NCBI RefSeq assembly: GCF_004792295.1
Contig: NZ_SRRY01000001.1
Span: 2,859,501-2,923,500 of the forward strand
Source of the DNA: Pseudoalteromonas sp. MEBiC 03607
Lineage (GTDB): Bacteria; Pseudomonadota; Gammaproteobacteria; Enterobacterales; Alteromonadaceae
Reading direction: 5' to 3'
Length of the DNA stretch: 64,000 nucleotides
The position numbers were made by a program, and so were the translations under genes. Positions 55,374 through 64,000 of the stretch are shown piece after piece (positions within the stretch are counted from its first letter, which is position 1; every line of letters starts with the position of its first letter). A model generated the notes under the pieces. It was not told where the DNA came from. It was given only the letters and a program-made list of their open reading frames with translations, and did no database searches.

Positions 55374-55640
55374 ATGAATGCCGTTGTATTTGATGCAATT
55401 AAAACCCTTCTTGACGAAGGTAAAACCCCAACAGTTGCCTTAACCAAAAGTAAGCTAACACAACCTATGCCGATGCCTGTGATCATCGCCGCGGTTAGCC
55501 AATATAAAAACAATCCGGATTCAATTAATAACTTCATCAATAACCCGTCAAATGAACAACTGAGTACACCAAAAGAAAGTCAATTGGACCGTATTGAAGC
55601 TAAATTAGACAGGTTATTAGCACTGCTTGAGAAAAAATAA
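55374..55640 (+). CDS. Unrecognised small protein upstream of DUF2310 gene
   Basis: I do not recognise this 88-residue protein. Residues 1-55 look like a small helix-turn-helix-like or helical domain (VFDAIKTLLDEGKTPTVAL ... PMPVIIAAVSQYKN), and the end is a short coiled coil with SQLDRIEAKLDRLLALLEKK. Its TAA overlaps the ATG of the DUF2310 gene (TAATG), so translation is coupled. A DNA-binding role is possible but unproven. Confidence 0.7.
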   Translation: MNAVVFDAIKTLLDEGKTPTVALTKSKLTQPMPMPVIIAAVSQYKNNPDSINNFINNPSNEQLSTPKESQLDRIEAKLDRLLALLEKK

Positions 55641-56413
55641 TGTTTGTTGTCGATCTGACTTTTGATTGCTACCAAGATACTACCCTAGAGCTTGCTGAGC
55701 AGGCAATAAACCGCCTAGTTAATGCACTTCGTTTTAACGGCCAAATCATTGGTGATGAATTTCCAACGGTTTTAAAAGATGGATTTTTCATTACCCGTGT
55801 GATGTGCCCGACCGAAGATGCGATGCATCCGCTCAATCATAGTCCGTTTGTAAAGCACAGTATTGAGCAATTACACACCGCGGGCTTACTTGCACCAAAA
55901 GTTAAAGTGGTCGGCCAAGATATTCACTCAAATGGCGCTGACATGTGTCATGATCCGTCGTGCTATATTTTATACACTACGTATGTGCATACCTGTAGCC
56001 CGCTCTATTGTGGTGATGACTTTTTACCTGTGCCGTTATTTCGCATTCCGGCCATTGCCAATGGCGATTATAAAACACTAATAAAATGGCAAGAAGACTG
56101 GCAAGCGTGCGATCAAATTCAGATCAATGGTGCAACCCGTTGTGAATTTCCTGCGCTTGAAGAGCTAACTAGCATCAATAGTGACTTATATCGCCGTGGT
56201 CGCGATATCACTAAGCGTATTAGTTTTCTAACCAAGAAGCCGGTTTATTACTATTTATACCGTGTTGGTGGCGTTGATAAAGAGTCAGAGCTTAAACGTC
56301 GCTGCCCAAGTTGCGATGGCGAGTGGAAATTACCTGAGCCATGGTTTGGCTTATTTGATTTTCGTTGTGAGCCTTGTGGGATTGTTTCGAATATCTCGTG
56401 GGACTTTCAATAA
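55640..56413 (+). CDS. DUF2310 zinc-ribbon protein
   Basis: The 257-residue protein has a C-terminal zinc ribbon, CPSCDGEW ... FRCEPCGIVSN (about 224-250), and further Cys/His near the middle (MCHDPSCYILY, TCSPLYCGDD), fitting DUF2310, annotated as Zn-ribbon-containing, possibly nucleic-acid-binding. Function unknown. It overlaps the upstream small gene by one base and is ended by a terminator at 56443-56466. Confidence 0.85.
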   Translation: MFVVDLTFDCYQDTTLELAEQAINRLVNALRFNGQIIGDEFPTVLKDGFFITRVMCPTEDAMHPLNHSPFVKHSIEQLHTAGLLAPKVKVVGQDIHSNGADMCHDPSCYILYTTYVHTCSPLYCGDDFLPVPLFRIPAIANGDYKTLIKWQEDWQACDQIQINGATRCEFPALEELTSINSDLYRRGRDITKRISFLTKKPVYYYLYRVGGVDKESELKRRCPSCDGEWKLPEPWFGLFDFRCEPCGIVSNISWDFQ

Positions 56414-56442
56414 CCAAATATAGGCAATAACCAGATACACGA

Positions 56443-56466
56443 AAGGGGCAATCGCCCCTTTTTACT
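56443..56466. terminator. Bidirectional terminator between DUF2310 gene and syd
   Basis: AAGGGGC / GCCCCTT with a four-base loop AATC is followed by a T-run on the plus strand. It lies between convergent genes and could serve both. Confidence 0.85.
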
Positions 56467-56468
56467 TT

Positions 56469-57014
56469 TTAAGCATATACCGTTACTTTATCTAAAAACT
56501 CACTGATGCTATTTGCTAATACATGATGCGGTTTTTTACCCACGTACTCTAAACAAACCTCACCGCTTTCGACTAATACAGTAATAAGCAGATCATCTTG
56601 CTCTGTTAGGCCTATAAACACGGTTTCTGGCTGCTTTAGCTTACGCTTCATCAGTACGTGACCCGTAATATTTTGCTGTAAGCGGCTAAAATCATCTTCA
56701 TTCCATGCTTGTAGCAATTCAATGTGATGATCATCAACATTCAATAACAAGTTACCCGCATAAAGATGACCAAATAAGGGGTTTAAGTCTTCAGGAAAAG
56801 ATAACTCGAGCGCCTTGGCGAGGTCATCTAAACTGCCGGCAGGTTGTTGTGGGACTGGACACCACTGAATAAGCCCCTGCTCATCAACTTCGCCCTGCTC
56901 ACATGGACTTGGCCATGCTGTATCATGTTCAATAACAGGAAGTTTTCCTGTGCGTTCTAGGCATTTTTCACTAAATGCTTGATGTAACTTATCTAGTTTT
57001 ATAGAAACAGACAT
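56469..57014 (-). CDS. syd: SecY-interacting protein Syd
   Basis: Syd binds SecY at the cytoplasmic membrane face and probably checks translocon integrity. The 181-residue protein matches E. coli Syd in PSPC, LLQAWNEDDFSRLQQNITGHVLMKRKLKQPETVFIG and SGEVCLEYVGKKPHHVLANSISEFL. The start MSVSIKLDKL at 57014 is taken; an open frame continues upstream across the divergent promoter of queF but lacks homology. It is divergent from queF as in E. coli. Confidence 0.92.
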   Translation of the reverse strand: MSVSIKLDKLHQAFSEKCLERTGKLPVIEHDTAWPSPCEQGEVDEQGLIQWCPVPQQPAGSLDDLAKALELSFPEDLNPLFGHLYAGNLLLNVDDHHIELLQAWNEDDFSRLQQNITGHVLMKRKLKQPETVFIGLTEQDDLLITVLVESGEVCLEYVGKKPHHVLANSISEFLDKVTVYA

Positions 57015-57073
57015 ACTGCGAAACTCATTGGCTTTAGGTATAATGCCAACATTGTAACTACAAAAGTGTAAAG

Positions 57074-57919
57074 ATGACAGATTACAGCAACTCAACCGAA
57101 CTAAAAGACAGTGTTCTTGGTAAAAGCACAGAATATGTTGATACCTATACGCCAAGTTTGTTGTTTCCTATTGCCCGCAAACTAAACCGTGATGCTTTAG
57201 GTGTTAGCGAAGATAACTTACCGTTTAAAGGCCAAGATATTTGGACTGGCTATGAATTATCGTGGCTAAATAGCAAGGGTAAGCCAATGGTCGCTGTGGC
57301 TACTTTTGTATTTCCTTGCCAAAGCAGTCACATCATTGAGTCTAAGTCATTCAAGTTGTATCTGAATAGCTTTAATCAGACACGCTTTGAGACGCTAGAA
57401 GACGTACATCAAGTGCTTAGCAAAGACTTATCAGATGCGGTAAATGCACAGGTGTTAGTTACCTTATACCAAGCAGACGATTTCAACTGTTTACCTTTTA
57501 CAGCGTTACCGGGTGAGTGTATTGATGATCTCGATATCGAAATCACCAGCTATGATATTGATGCAACCTCACTTCGCCATAATGGTGATGAGGTTGTCTC
57601 AGAAACCCTTCACAGCCATTTACTAAAATCGAACTGTTTGATCACCTCGCAGCCAGATTGGGCGAGTGTGATTATTCGTTATAAAGGCCAAGCAATTTGC
57701 CATGAAGCCTTATTAAAATACTTAATTTCGTTTCGTACTCATAACGAGTTTCATGAGCAATGTGTAGAGCGTATTTACTGCGATTTAATGCAACAGTTAA
57801 ACCTCGAAGAGTTAGAAGTGTATGCGCGTTATACACGCCGTGGCGGTTTAGATATCAACCCTTACCGCTCAACTAATCAAGATGAAACTCCCTTCAAGGT
57901 AAAAATTAATCGCCAATAA
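57074..57919 (+). CDS. queF: NADPH-dependent 7-cyano-7-deazaguanine reductase QueF
   Basis: QueF reduces preQ0 to preQ1 in queuosine biosynthesis. The 281-residue, two-domain (YqcD-type) protein has the motif [12 protein letters not shown] (about 89-100) and the catalytic Cys188 in [14 protein letters not shown]. Length equals the E. coli protein (282). No preQ1 riboswitch was seen upstream. A strong terminator follows. Confidence 0.97.
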   Translation: MTDYSNSTELKDSVLGKSTEYVDTYTPSLLFPIARKLNRDALGVSEDNLPFKGQDIWTGYELSWLNSKGKPMVAVATFVFPCQSSHIIESKSFKLYLNSFNQTRFETLEDVHQVLSKDLSDAVNAQVLVTLYQADDFNCLPFTALPGECIDDLDIEITSYDIDATSLRHNGDEVVSETLHSHLLKSNCLITSQPDWASVIIRYKGQAICHEALLKYLISFRTHNEFHEQCVERIYCDLMQQLNLEELEVYARYTRRGGLDINPYRSTNQDETPFKVKINRQ

Positions 57920-57930
57920 CGTTGGTGACA

Positions 57931-57961
57931 ATAAAAAACCGAGTTCAACTCGGTTTTTTAT
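57931..57961. terminator. Bidirectional terminator between queF and the isoaspartyl peptidase gene
   Basis: AACCGAG / CTCGGTT stem with loop TTCAA, flanked by A-run and T-run (57933-57938 and 57954-57959), makes an efficient terminator in both directions for the convergent genes. Confidence 0.92.
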
Positions 57962-57975
57962 TGTCTGAAGATTCA

Positions 57976-59010
57976 TTACTCGTCTTTAAAAATCCCCACA
58001 TACGTTGGTGATGTATTTGATTTACTCGCACGATACATACCAGCGGTGTTAAACGGCAAGCTGATGTTCCCTTTAGCATCAATGATGATCACACCGCCTG
58101 TGCCACCTATAGGCATTAATACATCGTGGATCACTTCGTTACCCGCTTCAACAATGGTTTTACCTTGGTATTTTACGCGAGCACAAATATCAGCTGCCAC
58201 ATTGTAGCGAATAAAATACTCACCATGCCCTGTCGCAGATACTGCACATGATTCATTTTCAGCAAACGTACCTGCACCAATCACGGGTGAATCGCCCACA
58301 CGGCCAAAGCGTTTTGCAGTCATACCACCTGTTGAAGTACCTGCAGCAATATTGCCGTTTTTATCAAGTGCAACTGCACCAACGGTGCCCATTTTGTAAT
58401 TAACAGGCAGAGCTTTATGTGCTGCTTGGTAGTCTTTGCTAGTTACTTTTTGTTTATCGAGTTTTTCTTTGGCTTTTAATAATGCCTTGTAGCGATGATC
58501 TGTATCGAATAAATTGTTTTCAACCAGCGGCATACCTTGGGTTTTTGCAAACTCTTCGGCACCTTGACCGCTGAGCATGACATGCACTGATTTTTCCATC
58601 ACTAGGCGAGCCAGATTAATAGGGTTTTCAATATGTTTAACCCCTGCAACAGCACCTGCTTGGCGTGTACGGCCATCCATAATTGATGCGTCAAGCTCAT
58701 GAGCACCATCATAAGTATACACAGCACCGCGACCTGCGTTGAAATACGGTGAGTTCTCAAGCACATTAATTGCCGCAGTGATGGCATCTAAGCTCTCGCC
58801 GCCCTTTTCGAGTACCGCATAGCCGGTTTCAACTGCTTCTTTTAGTTTTTCACGATAGGCTTTTTCTTGTTCTGGTGTGAAGCGACTCTTTTCTATGGTG
58901 CCTGCACCACCATGAATAGCGATAGCAAAAGGTTGATCACTACTGTGGCTTAGGGTACTAAATGATAATGCGCTAAGCGCAATGGCTGAGGTAAGTAATG
59001 TTTTTAGCAT
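57976..59010 (-). CDS. Isoaspartyl peptidase/L-asparaginase (Ntn hydrolase), secreted
   Basis: The 344-residue protein is a plant-type asparaginase that hydrolyses isoaspartyl dipeptides and asparagine. It has a signal peptide (about 1-22, LSFSTLSHSS), AIHGGAGTIEKS (about 31-42), the autocleavage site before the nucleophile Thr in MGTVGAVALDKNGNIAAGTSTGG, and GHGEYFIRY. The start at 59010 (MLKTLLTSAIALSA) gives the signal peptide; the longer frame upstream is disfavoured. It forms a single-gene unit between two terminators. Confidence 0.93.
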   Translation of the reverse strand: MLKTLLTSAIALSALSFSTLSHSSDQPFAIAIHGGAGTIEKSRFTPEQEKAYREKLKEAVETGYAVLEKGGESLDAITAAINVLENSPYFNAGRGAVYTYDGAHELDASIMDGRTRQAGAVAGVKHIENPINLARLVMEKSVHVMLSGQGAEEFAKTQGMPLVENNLFDTDHRYKALLKAKEKLDKQKVTSKDYQAAHKALPVNYKMGTVGAVALDKNGNIAAGTSTGGMTAKRFGRVGDSPVIGAGTFAENESCAVSATGHGEYFIRYNVAADICARVKYQGKTIVEAGNEVIHDVLMPIGGTGGVIIIDAKGNISLPFNTAGMYRASKSNTSPTYVGIFKDE

Positions 59011-59095
59011 AAGGGCACTTATATTTATTTTAGTTTGTAAGCCCAATGTGAATAATTCAGCGCTGTATTTCAAGCTTTAACCGATGAAAGAAACA

Positions 59096-59121
59096 AAAAA
59101 AGCGCCTAATGGCGCTTTTTT
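59096..59121 (-). terminator. Terminator after sapC-like gene
   Basis: AAGCGCC / GGCGCTT stem with a TAAT loop, flanked by A- and T-runs, lies 13 bases past the leftward SapC-like stop. Confidence 0.9.
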
Positions 59122-59134
59122 CAGCAGTTTAAAA

Positions 59135-59839
59135 TTAAGCTTGCGCTGCTTTTAAACGTGCTAAACGAGCTACTTGGTGAGTAGACGTTAAGAAAGAGTA
59201 GATAGGTGCTAGGTAGCCACGTTTGCGAAGTTCTAAGAACTCTTCATCGCTTAGTGAGTTAAGTTTTTTCTCATCAACAAGGTAGATACCGTTGATGTCT
59301 TTTTTCTCACCTTTAATTTCTACTGTTAGCGTTTGCGCTACTAATAATTCTTTGTCTGCTAAGAATTTAGTAAATGCTTCTGTTACTTGCGAAAACTCAA
59401 TGTAAGAAACAAGTGCTTCTTTACGACGTTTAAGATAATCGGTCTCTTCACCGTTTTCGAAAAGTGCGTTACCCGCTTCTTCACTTACTAATGGGCTTGC
59501 TTCGTCAATTACGATACCAAATTGGTCAGCTTCTGGGTGCTTAACAAGACCAAGTGGATAACGAGTCATTGCCATTGGAGCAAATGCCGCAGTCCATTTG
59601 CCATCTTGGATGAAAAGGTTTTCGCCTGGCTCTAGACCAAATAACGCAACTGCTTGGAATTGACCTGATTCGTTGTTTTTAACAAATGCCATTGGGAATT
59701 CATTTGCGATGCGTGCAAATTCGTGTGCAACCACAGGTACTAAGTGCTGAGTTTTCATAAACTCGATATTGATGCCATTTTGGATTTTAGTGTTGGCATG
59801 TTTTTCGTTATGTAAAGGCTGTACTTGTTGCTCCGCCAT
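59135..59839 (-). CDS. SapC-family protein
   Basis: The 234-residue protein has the SapC signature LVPVVAHEFARIANEFPMAFVKN (about 32-54) and FAPMAMTRYPLGLVKH (about 86-101). Despite the name, SapC proteins of this type are uncharacterised; they were first linked to Campylobacter S-layer loci and are common next to flavin halogenases and TonB receptors in marine bacteria. No signal peptide is obvious. GGAGCAG lies before the ATG. The context suggests a role with the downstream-acting halogenase group rather than an S-layer role. Confidence 0.85.
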   Translation of the reverse strand: MAEQQVQPLHNEKHANTKIQNGINIEFMKTQHLVPVVAHEFARIANEFPMAFVKNNESGQFQAVALFGLEPGENLFIQDGKWTAAFAPMAMTRYPLGLVKHPEADQFGIVIDEASPLVSEEAGNALFENGEETDYLKRRKEALVSYIEFSQVTEAFTKFLADKELLVAQTLTVEIKGEKKDINGIYLVDEKKLNSLSDEEFLELRKRGYLAPIYSFLTSTHQVARLARLKAAQA

Positions 59840-60082
59840 GATACTGCTCCATTAATTTTATAATATGTTTTTGCTGTTAGTGCCCAAAGCCTATAGGTTT
59901 TGGCAACAAAAAGGAAGTGAAAATTTTGTGGCAGTTTGTACATTATAGATTAACAAAATTACCCGCCTTACCAATCAATCCCAAATGATGAAAAAACAAA
60001 CTATAAACAAGTAAATATTATCACGCATAAGCCACTATTTTTGTTAGTATATTCAACAATTATGGAAATAATGAGGCAAACA

Positions 60083-60793
60083 ATGGAAGGCTATCATTTA
60101 AATAAAGACTATAAAATAAGCAGCGTTTTCATTGCTGAAATTAATGAGACTGTCATTATTATTGATGACTTTTTACACAGCCTTGAGCCTATTTATCAAT
60201 TTGCTACAGAAACAGCTTATTTCCAGCCTTTCGGTAGTGATGGAACGCTCTACCCCGGTAAGCGTGATGAAATGCCAGCGCCTTACTATCGTGCTTTTGA
60301 GCAGTTAATTAATGAGCTTTTAGAGCAAGGGATAATTACAAGCAGTGAAAATAATTTATATCTACACCGCTGCAAGCTTTCATTAGTTACACAAAATGCG
60401 GACGAACTAAATACCTTACAGCGTATGCCACATATTGACTCGACGGACGATAAAACATTTGCAGCAGTGCATTATTTATCTGCTAAAGAATGGGGTGGTA
60501 CGGGCATTTACAAATACCGCCCTGACAACATCATTAAAGTGACAGCTGATAATCAAAATAGCGTACATAAAATGATTGCTGATACTGAAAAGCACAGCGC
60601 AACTCATCAGGGCTATTTAAATGAAACCACAGAGCTTTTTGAAAAAGTAGTGAATATTGAAGCAAAGGTAAATAGGTTAGTAATTTATAAGAGCAATCTA
60701 CTGCATAGCGCAGCTCTTTTTAATAACAAAAAGTACAACAATGATATTAACAACAGCCGTTTATCTATCTCTTCGTTTTTTAGAATTAACTGA
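60083..60793 (+). CDS. DUF6445-like protein (2OG-Fe(II) oxygenase-type fold)
   Basis: The 236-residue protein resembles DUF6445 members found beside tryptophan-halogenase-like genes. The start at 60083 (MEGYHLNKDYK) is supported by GAGG six bases upstream; TTG and two ATGs further up are alternatives. It has IIIDDFLHSLEPIYQFA, RMPHIDSTDDKTFAAVHYLS (a possible HxD metal pair, His about 139 and Asp about 141), GGTGIYKYR and LLHSAALFNN with a later His. These are spaced as a prolyl-hydroxylase-like iron site. It is convergent with the halogenase gene. Confidence 0.7.
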   Translation: MEGYHLNKDYKISSVFIAEINETVIIIDDFLHSLEPIYQFATETAYFQPFGSDGTLYPGKRDEMPAPYYRAFEQLINELLEQGIITSSENNLYLHRCKLSLVTQNADELNTLQRMPHIDSTDDKTFAAVHYLSAKEWGGTGIYKYRPDNIIKVTADNQNSVHKMIADTEKHSATHQGYLNETTELFEKVVNIEAKVNRLVIYKSNLLHSAALFNNKKYNNDINNSRLSISSFFRIN

Positions 60794-60831
60794 ACTGGCT
60801 AATGGTTTTTAGCCAGCTCAGTTAATGAAAA

Positions 60832-62343
60832 CTAGTTTTTCTGTAAGCCAAATTTCTTTATTTTATCTAACAGCTCTCTGTGCTTAGGTAGCTCATTTAA
60901 TAACTGCTTGACGCGTTGCTGTTTAAATTCAGCAACGTGTTGATTGTCGTTCTGCTTAGATTGCTGCTTGGCTGGTACATAATGCATACCAAACAGTACG
61001 TATAAGTAGTTTTCTAAGTCGAATAAATCGAACTTACTGGCAAAGTCTTCTCGTACCGGTGTAAAGCGCTGCCAACGTGTTAGGTTATTTTTTAGTTTTT
61101 CTGATAGCTGCTCGGTTTTCTTGTTATCACGCCAAAAGGCCGAATCGGTTCTATCCGAAATACAGTAATGCATCTTTATAAAATCAAAGGTTTGCTGCCA
61201 TACATAATTCACGTGCTGATTGTAATCATCAGCAACTAATTTAATGTCATCGCGGCTGCGCGGAAAACGTTTAGCTAATAACCCTGCAGAAAAGTCCGCA
61301 ATTAAAATAGCTGTGGCTTCAAGTGGCTCAACAAAGCCTTGCGATAACCCTATAGCAACACAGTTTTTGTGCCACATTTTTTCTCTGTGCCCTACTTTCA
61401 TCGGGATTTTTCTTGGCGTTAAATGCTCAAATTTATTACCTAAGTAACGATGTAATTTTTCGTTAGCTTGCTCATCGCTCATATACTTAGATGAATAAAC
61501 AAAACCCACTCCTCTTCGCTCTGTAAGCGCAATATCCCAGATCCAGCCAGCTTGGTGTGCTGTGGCGATAGTATAAGGCGGTATTTCATCTTCACTTTGT
61601 GTAGGCACTTGCAAGGTGATTGCGGTGTCGGTTAATAAGCTATCTGATTTATCGACAAAACCGACCCCTAGTTTTTGCCCGATAAAGGCAGCCGAAAAAC
61701 CAGAACAATCAATAATAAAGTCAAACTCTAAGGCGTTACCTTCTGAGTCAATTAGATGTGTAATAAAGCCTTGCTGATCACAGGTTATATCTTTAATTTC
61801 AGCAAAAAGATGTTTTACGGAAAAATGTTGCGTGGCATGGCTTCCTAAGAATGAAGCAAACTTTTTAGCGTCAAAATGATAAGCATAACCGTTGATACCG
61901 GCATATTGCGGTGTTGCGATTGTTTTTGGCGCTAGATTTTTTTCACAGCACACATGCTGCTTAGAAACAAATTCAGCGTAGTCATTGCCGTTACCGTCAG
62001 CAAGCCACTGCTGCGTTAACTCCTCACCGAATATATGTGGATGATCAAATAAATGATGGTAAAAGTTAGCACCATGTTTGTGTTTATCTAGCCAATTTAC
62101 AAACTTGATTGACTGCTTAAAAGTAACATCACATTCATTGATAAAGTCACTTTCACTGATACCAAACTTTTGCAATGAGTTGCGCATCGAAGGAACAGTT
62201 CCTTCACCTACACCTATGCTGGCAATATTTGGTGACTCGATTAACGTGATCTCAATGCCACTATGTAAAAGCGCATGCCCCAAATGGTTAGCAGCTAACC
62301 AACCTGCTGTTCCGCCACCAACAATTGCGATTTTTTTTATCAT
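60832..62343 (-). CDS. Flavin-dependent tryptophan halogenase-like protein
   Basis: The 503-residue protein has the FAD motif GGGTAGW (about 9-15), GVGEGTVP (44-51), a Lys in TFKQ (76) at the position of the catalytic lysine, DCSGFSAAFIG (about 211-221) and WIWDIA near 267-272, a variant of the halogenase WxWxIP motif with Ala for Pro. Family members chlorinate or brominate tryptophan or other aromatics with a flavin reductase partner. In TonB-receptor loci many are uncharacterised. It lies directly downstream of the receptor gene behind a terminator hairpin. Confidence 0.85.
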   Translation of the reverse strand: MIKKIAIVGGGTAGWLAANHLGHALLHSGIEITLIESPNIASIGVGEGTVPSMRNSLQKFGISESDFINECDVTFKQSIKFVNWLDKHKHGANFYHHLFDHPHIFGEELTQQWLADGNGNDYAEFVSKQHVCCEKNLAPKTIATPQYAGINGYAYHFDAKKFASFLGSHATQHFSVKHLFAEIKDITCDQQGFITHLIDSEGNALEFDFIIDCSGFSAAFIGQKLGVGFVDKSDSLLTDTAITLQVPTQSEDEIPPYTIATAHQAGWIWDIALTERRGVGFVYSSKYMSDEQANEKLHRYLGNKFEHLTPRKIPMKVGHREKMWHKNCVAIGLSQGFVEPLEATAILIADFSAGLLAKRFPRSRDDIKLVADDYNQHVNYVWQQTFDFIKMHYCISDRTDSAFWRDNKKTEQLSEKLKNNLTRWQRFTPVREDFASKFDLFDLENYLYVLFGMHYVPAKQQSKQNDNQHVAEFKQQRVKQLLNELPKHRELLDKIKKFGLQKN

Positions 62344-62371
62344 TTTTACTCGCCCACTTTTTACTCACAAA

Positions 62372-62395
62372 AAAGCCCAGTACAAGCTGGGCTTT
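62372..62395 (-). terminator. Hairpin between the TonB receptor and halogenase genes
   Basis: AAGCCCAG / CTGGGCTT with loop TACAAG is followed on the minus strand by a T6 run (GGGCTTTTTTG). It probably ends most receptor transcripts before the halogenase. Confidence 0.85.
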
Positions 62396-62419
62396 CTTAA
62401 TTTCGTTATCTAAATCAAC

Positions 62420-64000
62420 TTAGAAACGTAGTGATACACCTAGCTTGTAGCGTGCTTCACCTTCAAAGCTCCATGCTGGATAGCCGTTACGAAGCTCTGG
62501 TTTAACCTCAGCATCACCTGTAGCAGTACCAATTTGGATACTATCTTCTTCAGTGATATTAACCGCTTCAAATGTTAAGTCTAGGTAGTCAGTTACAGCA
62601 AACTTAGCTGTTAGATCGAGCGTACCATAGTCTTGATGCTCGCGGTTACCATAGAAGTAAGGTGCTTCACGAACCATATACTCTGAGCGCCAGTTATACG
62701 CTAAACGTACGCTATAGAAATCTGCTTCATAGTAACCAACTAAGTTAACCGTATGCTCTGAAGAGTCAGAGAATAATTCGATGCGGTCAGGGAAGTTCTC
62801 TGCAGGCGCTTCTGAATCAACCCAAGTATAGTTTGCTTGATAACCAAAGCCATTATCAAAACCATCTTGAATTTGCAGCTCGATACCTTGAATTTCACCA
62901 CCTGAACCAGTTCCTTTAGTAGCAACTGTCCAGTTATCAACACCTGAATCTGGGTCTACAATGCCTATGCTTTGATTCAGAATTTGGTCAACTTTAGTAA
63001 ATGAAGAAATATCCTTGATAAAGTAAGCCGCACTTATCATGCCGTCGCCATCAAAGTAATATTCAATACCGAAATCAGCTTGTGTTGCCTTAAACGGTTC
63101 AAGACCGATATTACCTGTAGTAATTACCTCATTACCAATTGTGCCATCTTCGTAACCAGACAACGAAGATGCTGCAAACATATCCGCATAATTAGCACGA
63201 GAGATAACTTGTGCAGCAGAGAAGCGCAGAATCATATCTTCAGTTAGGTCAAACGCAACGTTAACACTTGGTAATACTTCACTGTAGTCTGCTTTTTCAG
63301 TGCTAAGGCCGTTACCATAGTCACCATTAGCATTTAATGCATAATAATCAGACTCTGCATCTGTAGAAACATATCTTAGGCCAAAGTTACCGCGAATACC
63401 TTCTGCTGAAAAATCAGCCATTGCGTATAACGAGATATTTTCTTCTTGAATCGTACCGTAGCCAGATTTATAAGCGATAGATGTATTATCGAAGCTGGTA
63501 ATAGCAGCGTAGCCATCACTAATCATTTGATCAAGCTTTGGCTCTGGTAATGTATAGCCTGCACCAGAAGACACCGTACCTGAGTAATAACGAGAAGCAT
63601 CGTATGCAGCGATTGAGTCAACTAAGTTTGCAGTATAAGTTTCTTGCTTAACTTCATGATCAGCCCAACGGAAACCTGTTTTAATAGCTGTAATTGCGCC
63701 AAAATCTACAGGGATAGTTAAATCAAACTGTGCATAAGTCTCTTCGTCCGTATTCGGCTGTTTCTTAAGAGCCCAACCTGCTGAAGATAATTGTCCTTGG
63801 AAGTCATCTGGCGTGAATGATTTATTTGCAACATTAATATCAATAACATCGCCTGTCGCATCATAGGTGCCGGCATAGTCTGCTGGAGTGCCTAACCAGA
63901 AACCATAGTTTGCTGTTAAATCTGTACCACCTTCAGATTGGGTATTACCAACTCGACCTTTAAGTTCGAAGTTTTCACCTAAATACTTAAAGTCGAAGTC
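62420..64000 (-). CDS. TonB-dependent receptor, C-terminal part (partial)
   Basis: The frame is open from the window's right edge to TAA at 62420-62422; the N-terminal plug and start lie outside. The visible 526 residues are alternating beta-strands typical of an outer-membrane barrel: ISLYAMADFSAEGIRGNFGLRYVST, EVLPSVNVAFDLTEDMILRFSAAQV, EYYFDGDGMISAAYFIKDIS and the C-terminal signature RYKLGVSLRF ending in Phe. This style matches the large carbohydrate-uptake receptor subfamily of Alteromonadales and Caulobacter. A downstream GTG at 63574 is not its start. The ligand is unknown. Confidence 0.92.
   Translation of the reverse strand, partial: DFDFKYLGENFELKGRVGNTQSEGGTDLTANYGFWLGTPADYAGTYDATGDVIDINVANKSFTPDDFQGQLSSAGWALKKQPNTDEETYAQFDLTIPVDFGAITAIKTGFRWADHEVKQETYTANLVDSIAAYDASRYYSGTVSSGAGYTLPEPKLDQMISDGYAAITSFDNTSIAYKSGYGTIQEENISLYAMADFSAEGIRGNFGLRYVSTDAESDYYALNANGDYGNGLSTEKADYSEVLPSVNVAFDLTEDMILRFSAAQVISRANYADMFAASSLSGYEDGTIGNEVITTGNIGLEPFKATQADFGIEYYFDGDGMISAAYFIKDISSFTKVDQILNQSIGIVDPDSGVDNWTVATKGTGSGGEIQGIELQIQDGFDNGFGYQANYTWVDSEAPAENFPDRIELFSDSSEHTVNLVGYYEADFYSVRLAYNWRSEYMVREAPYFYGNREHQDYGTLDLTAKFAVTDYLDLTFEAVNITEEDSIQIGTATGDAEVKPELRNGYPAWSFEGEARYKLGVSLRF

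Noticed and set aside
57015..57155. N-terminal extension of syd
   Set aside because: The extra 47 residues cross the divergent queF start and have no similarity to Syd; the ATG at 57014 gives the normal length.

Overview
The window reads as a chromosomal segment of a marine gammaproteobacterium, most probably Pseudoalteromonas or a close relative in the Alteromonadales. The grounds are moderate AT richness, E. coli-like gene orders (rsxABCDGE-nth, yqcA-truC-yqcC, csrB-syd-queF, priC/rsmS, smc-zipA-ligA), families typical of this order (DUF3549, DUF3301, DUF3392, SapC, halogenase plus TonB receptor) and large tandem tRNA arrays. The genus call is inference; no database search was possible.

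Layout. 1-5.1 kb: the tail of a sulfotransferase, then a tightly packed run dinG - TauE/SafE permease - priC - histone-deacetylase-like hydrolase - comFB-like - rsmS, with a LexA-like box before dinG. 5.1-11.5 kb: an EamA exporter, a MITE-like inverted repeat, a PspB-like small membrane protein, and a leftward operon MATE - uvrB - RlmI-like methyltransferase - trmK-like. 11.5-15.1 kb: a 1-kb non-coding stretch holding an inverted DnaA-box pair, four identical tRNA-Asn genes, and a CsrD/LapD-like degenerate GGDEF-EAL protein. 15.2-22.1 kb: the Rsx/Rnf electron-transport operon with nth; RsxC has a strongly repeated C-terminal tail. 22.1-32.9 kb: a serine carboxypeptidase gene broken by an in-frame TGA, an Orn/Lys/Arg decarboxylase, gloA, a periplasmic-binding-protein/hybrid-kinase pair, and an HlyD-ABC ATPase-ABC permease efflux operon. 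33.1-36.4 kb: leftward tRNA-Ala plus seven tRNA-Glu, and rightward seven tRNA-Val, both arrays with decayed copies. 36.5-41.5 kb: a second binding-protein/hybrid-kinase module headed by a receiver-TPR protein that lacks the phosphorylatable aspartate. 41.5-50.4 kb: msrB, small membrane proteins, ligA, zipA, smc and an SpoU-type methyltransferase. 50.4-58 kb: yqcA-truC-yqcC, DUF3549, DUF3301, a CsrB-family sRNA with an upstream UvrY/GacA-type box, GNAT, DUF2789, DUF2310, syd and queF. 58-64 kb: isoaspartyl peptidase, SapC, a DUF6445-like protein, a flavin-dependent halogenase and the C-terminal part of a TonB-dependent receptor.

Themes. Genome maintenance is well represented (dinG, priC, uvrB, nth, smc, ligA, zipA). 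Three loci touch the Csr/Rsm post-transcriptional circuit: csrB, the CsrD-like gene and rsmS. Two independent modules pair a sugar-type periplasmic binding protein with a hybrid histidine kinase and have no transporter permease beside them; these are the best candidates for little-described signalling systems in the window. The halogenase/SapC/DUF6445/TonB-receptor group is a second candidate of unknown substrate. No CRISPR array, phage or insertion-sequence transposase was seen.
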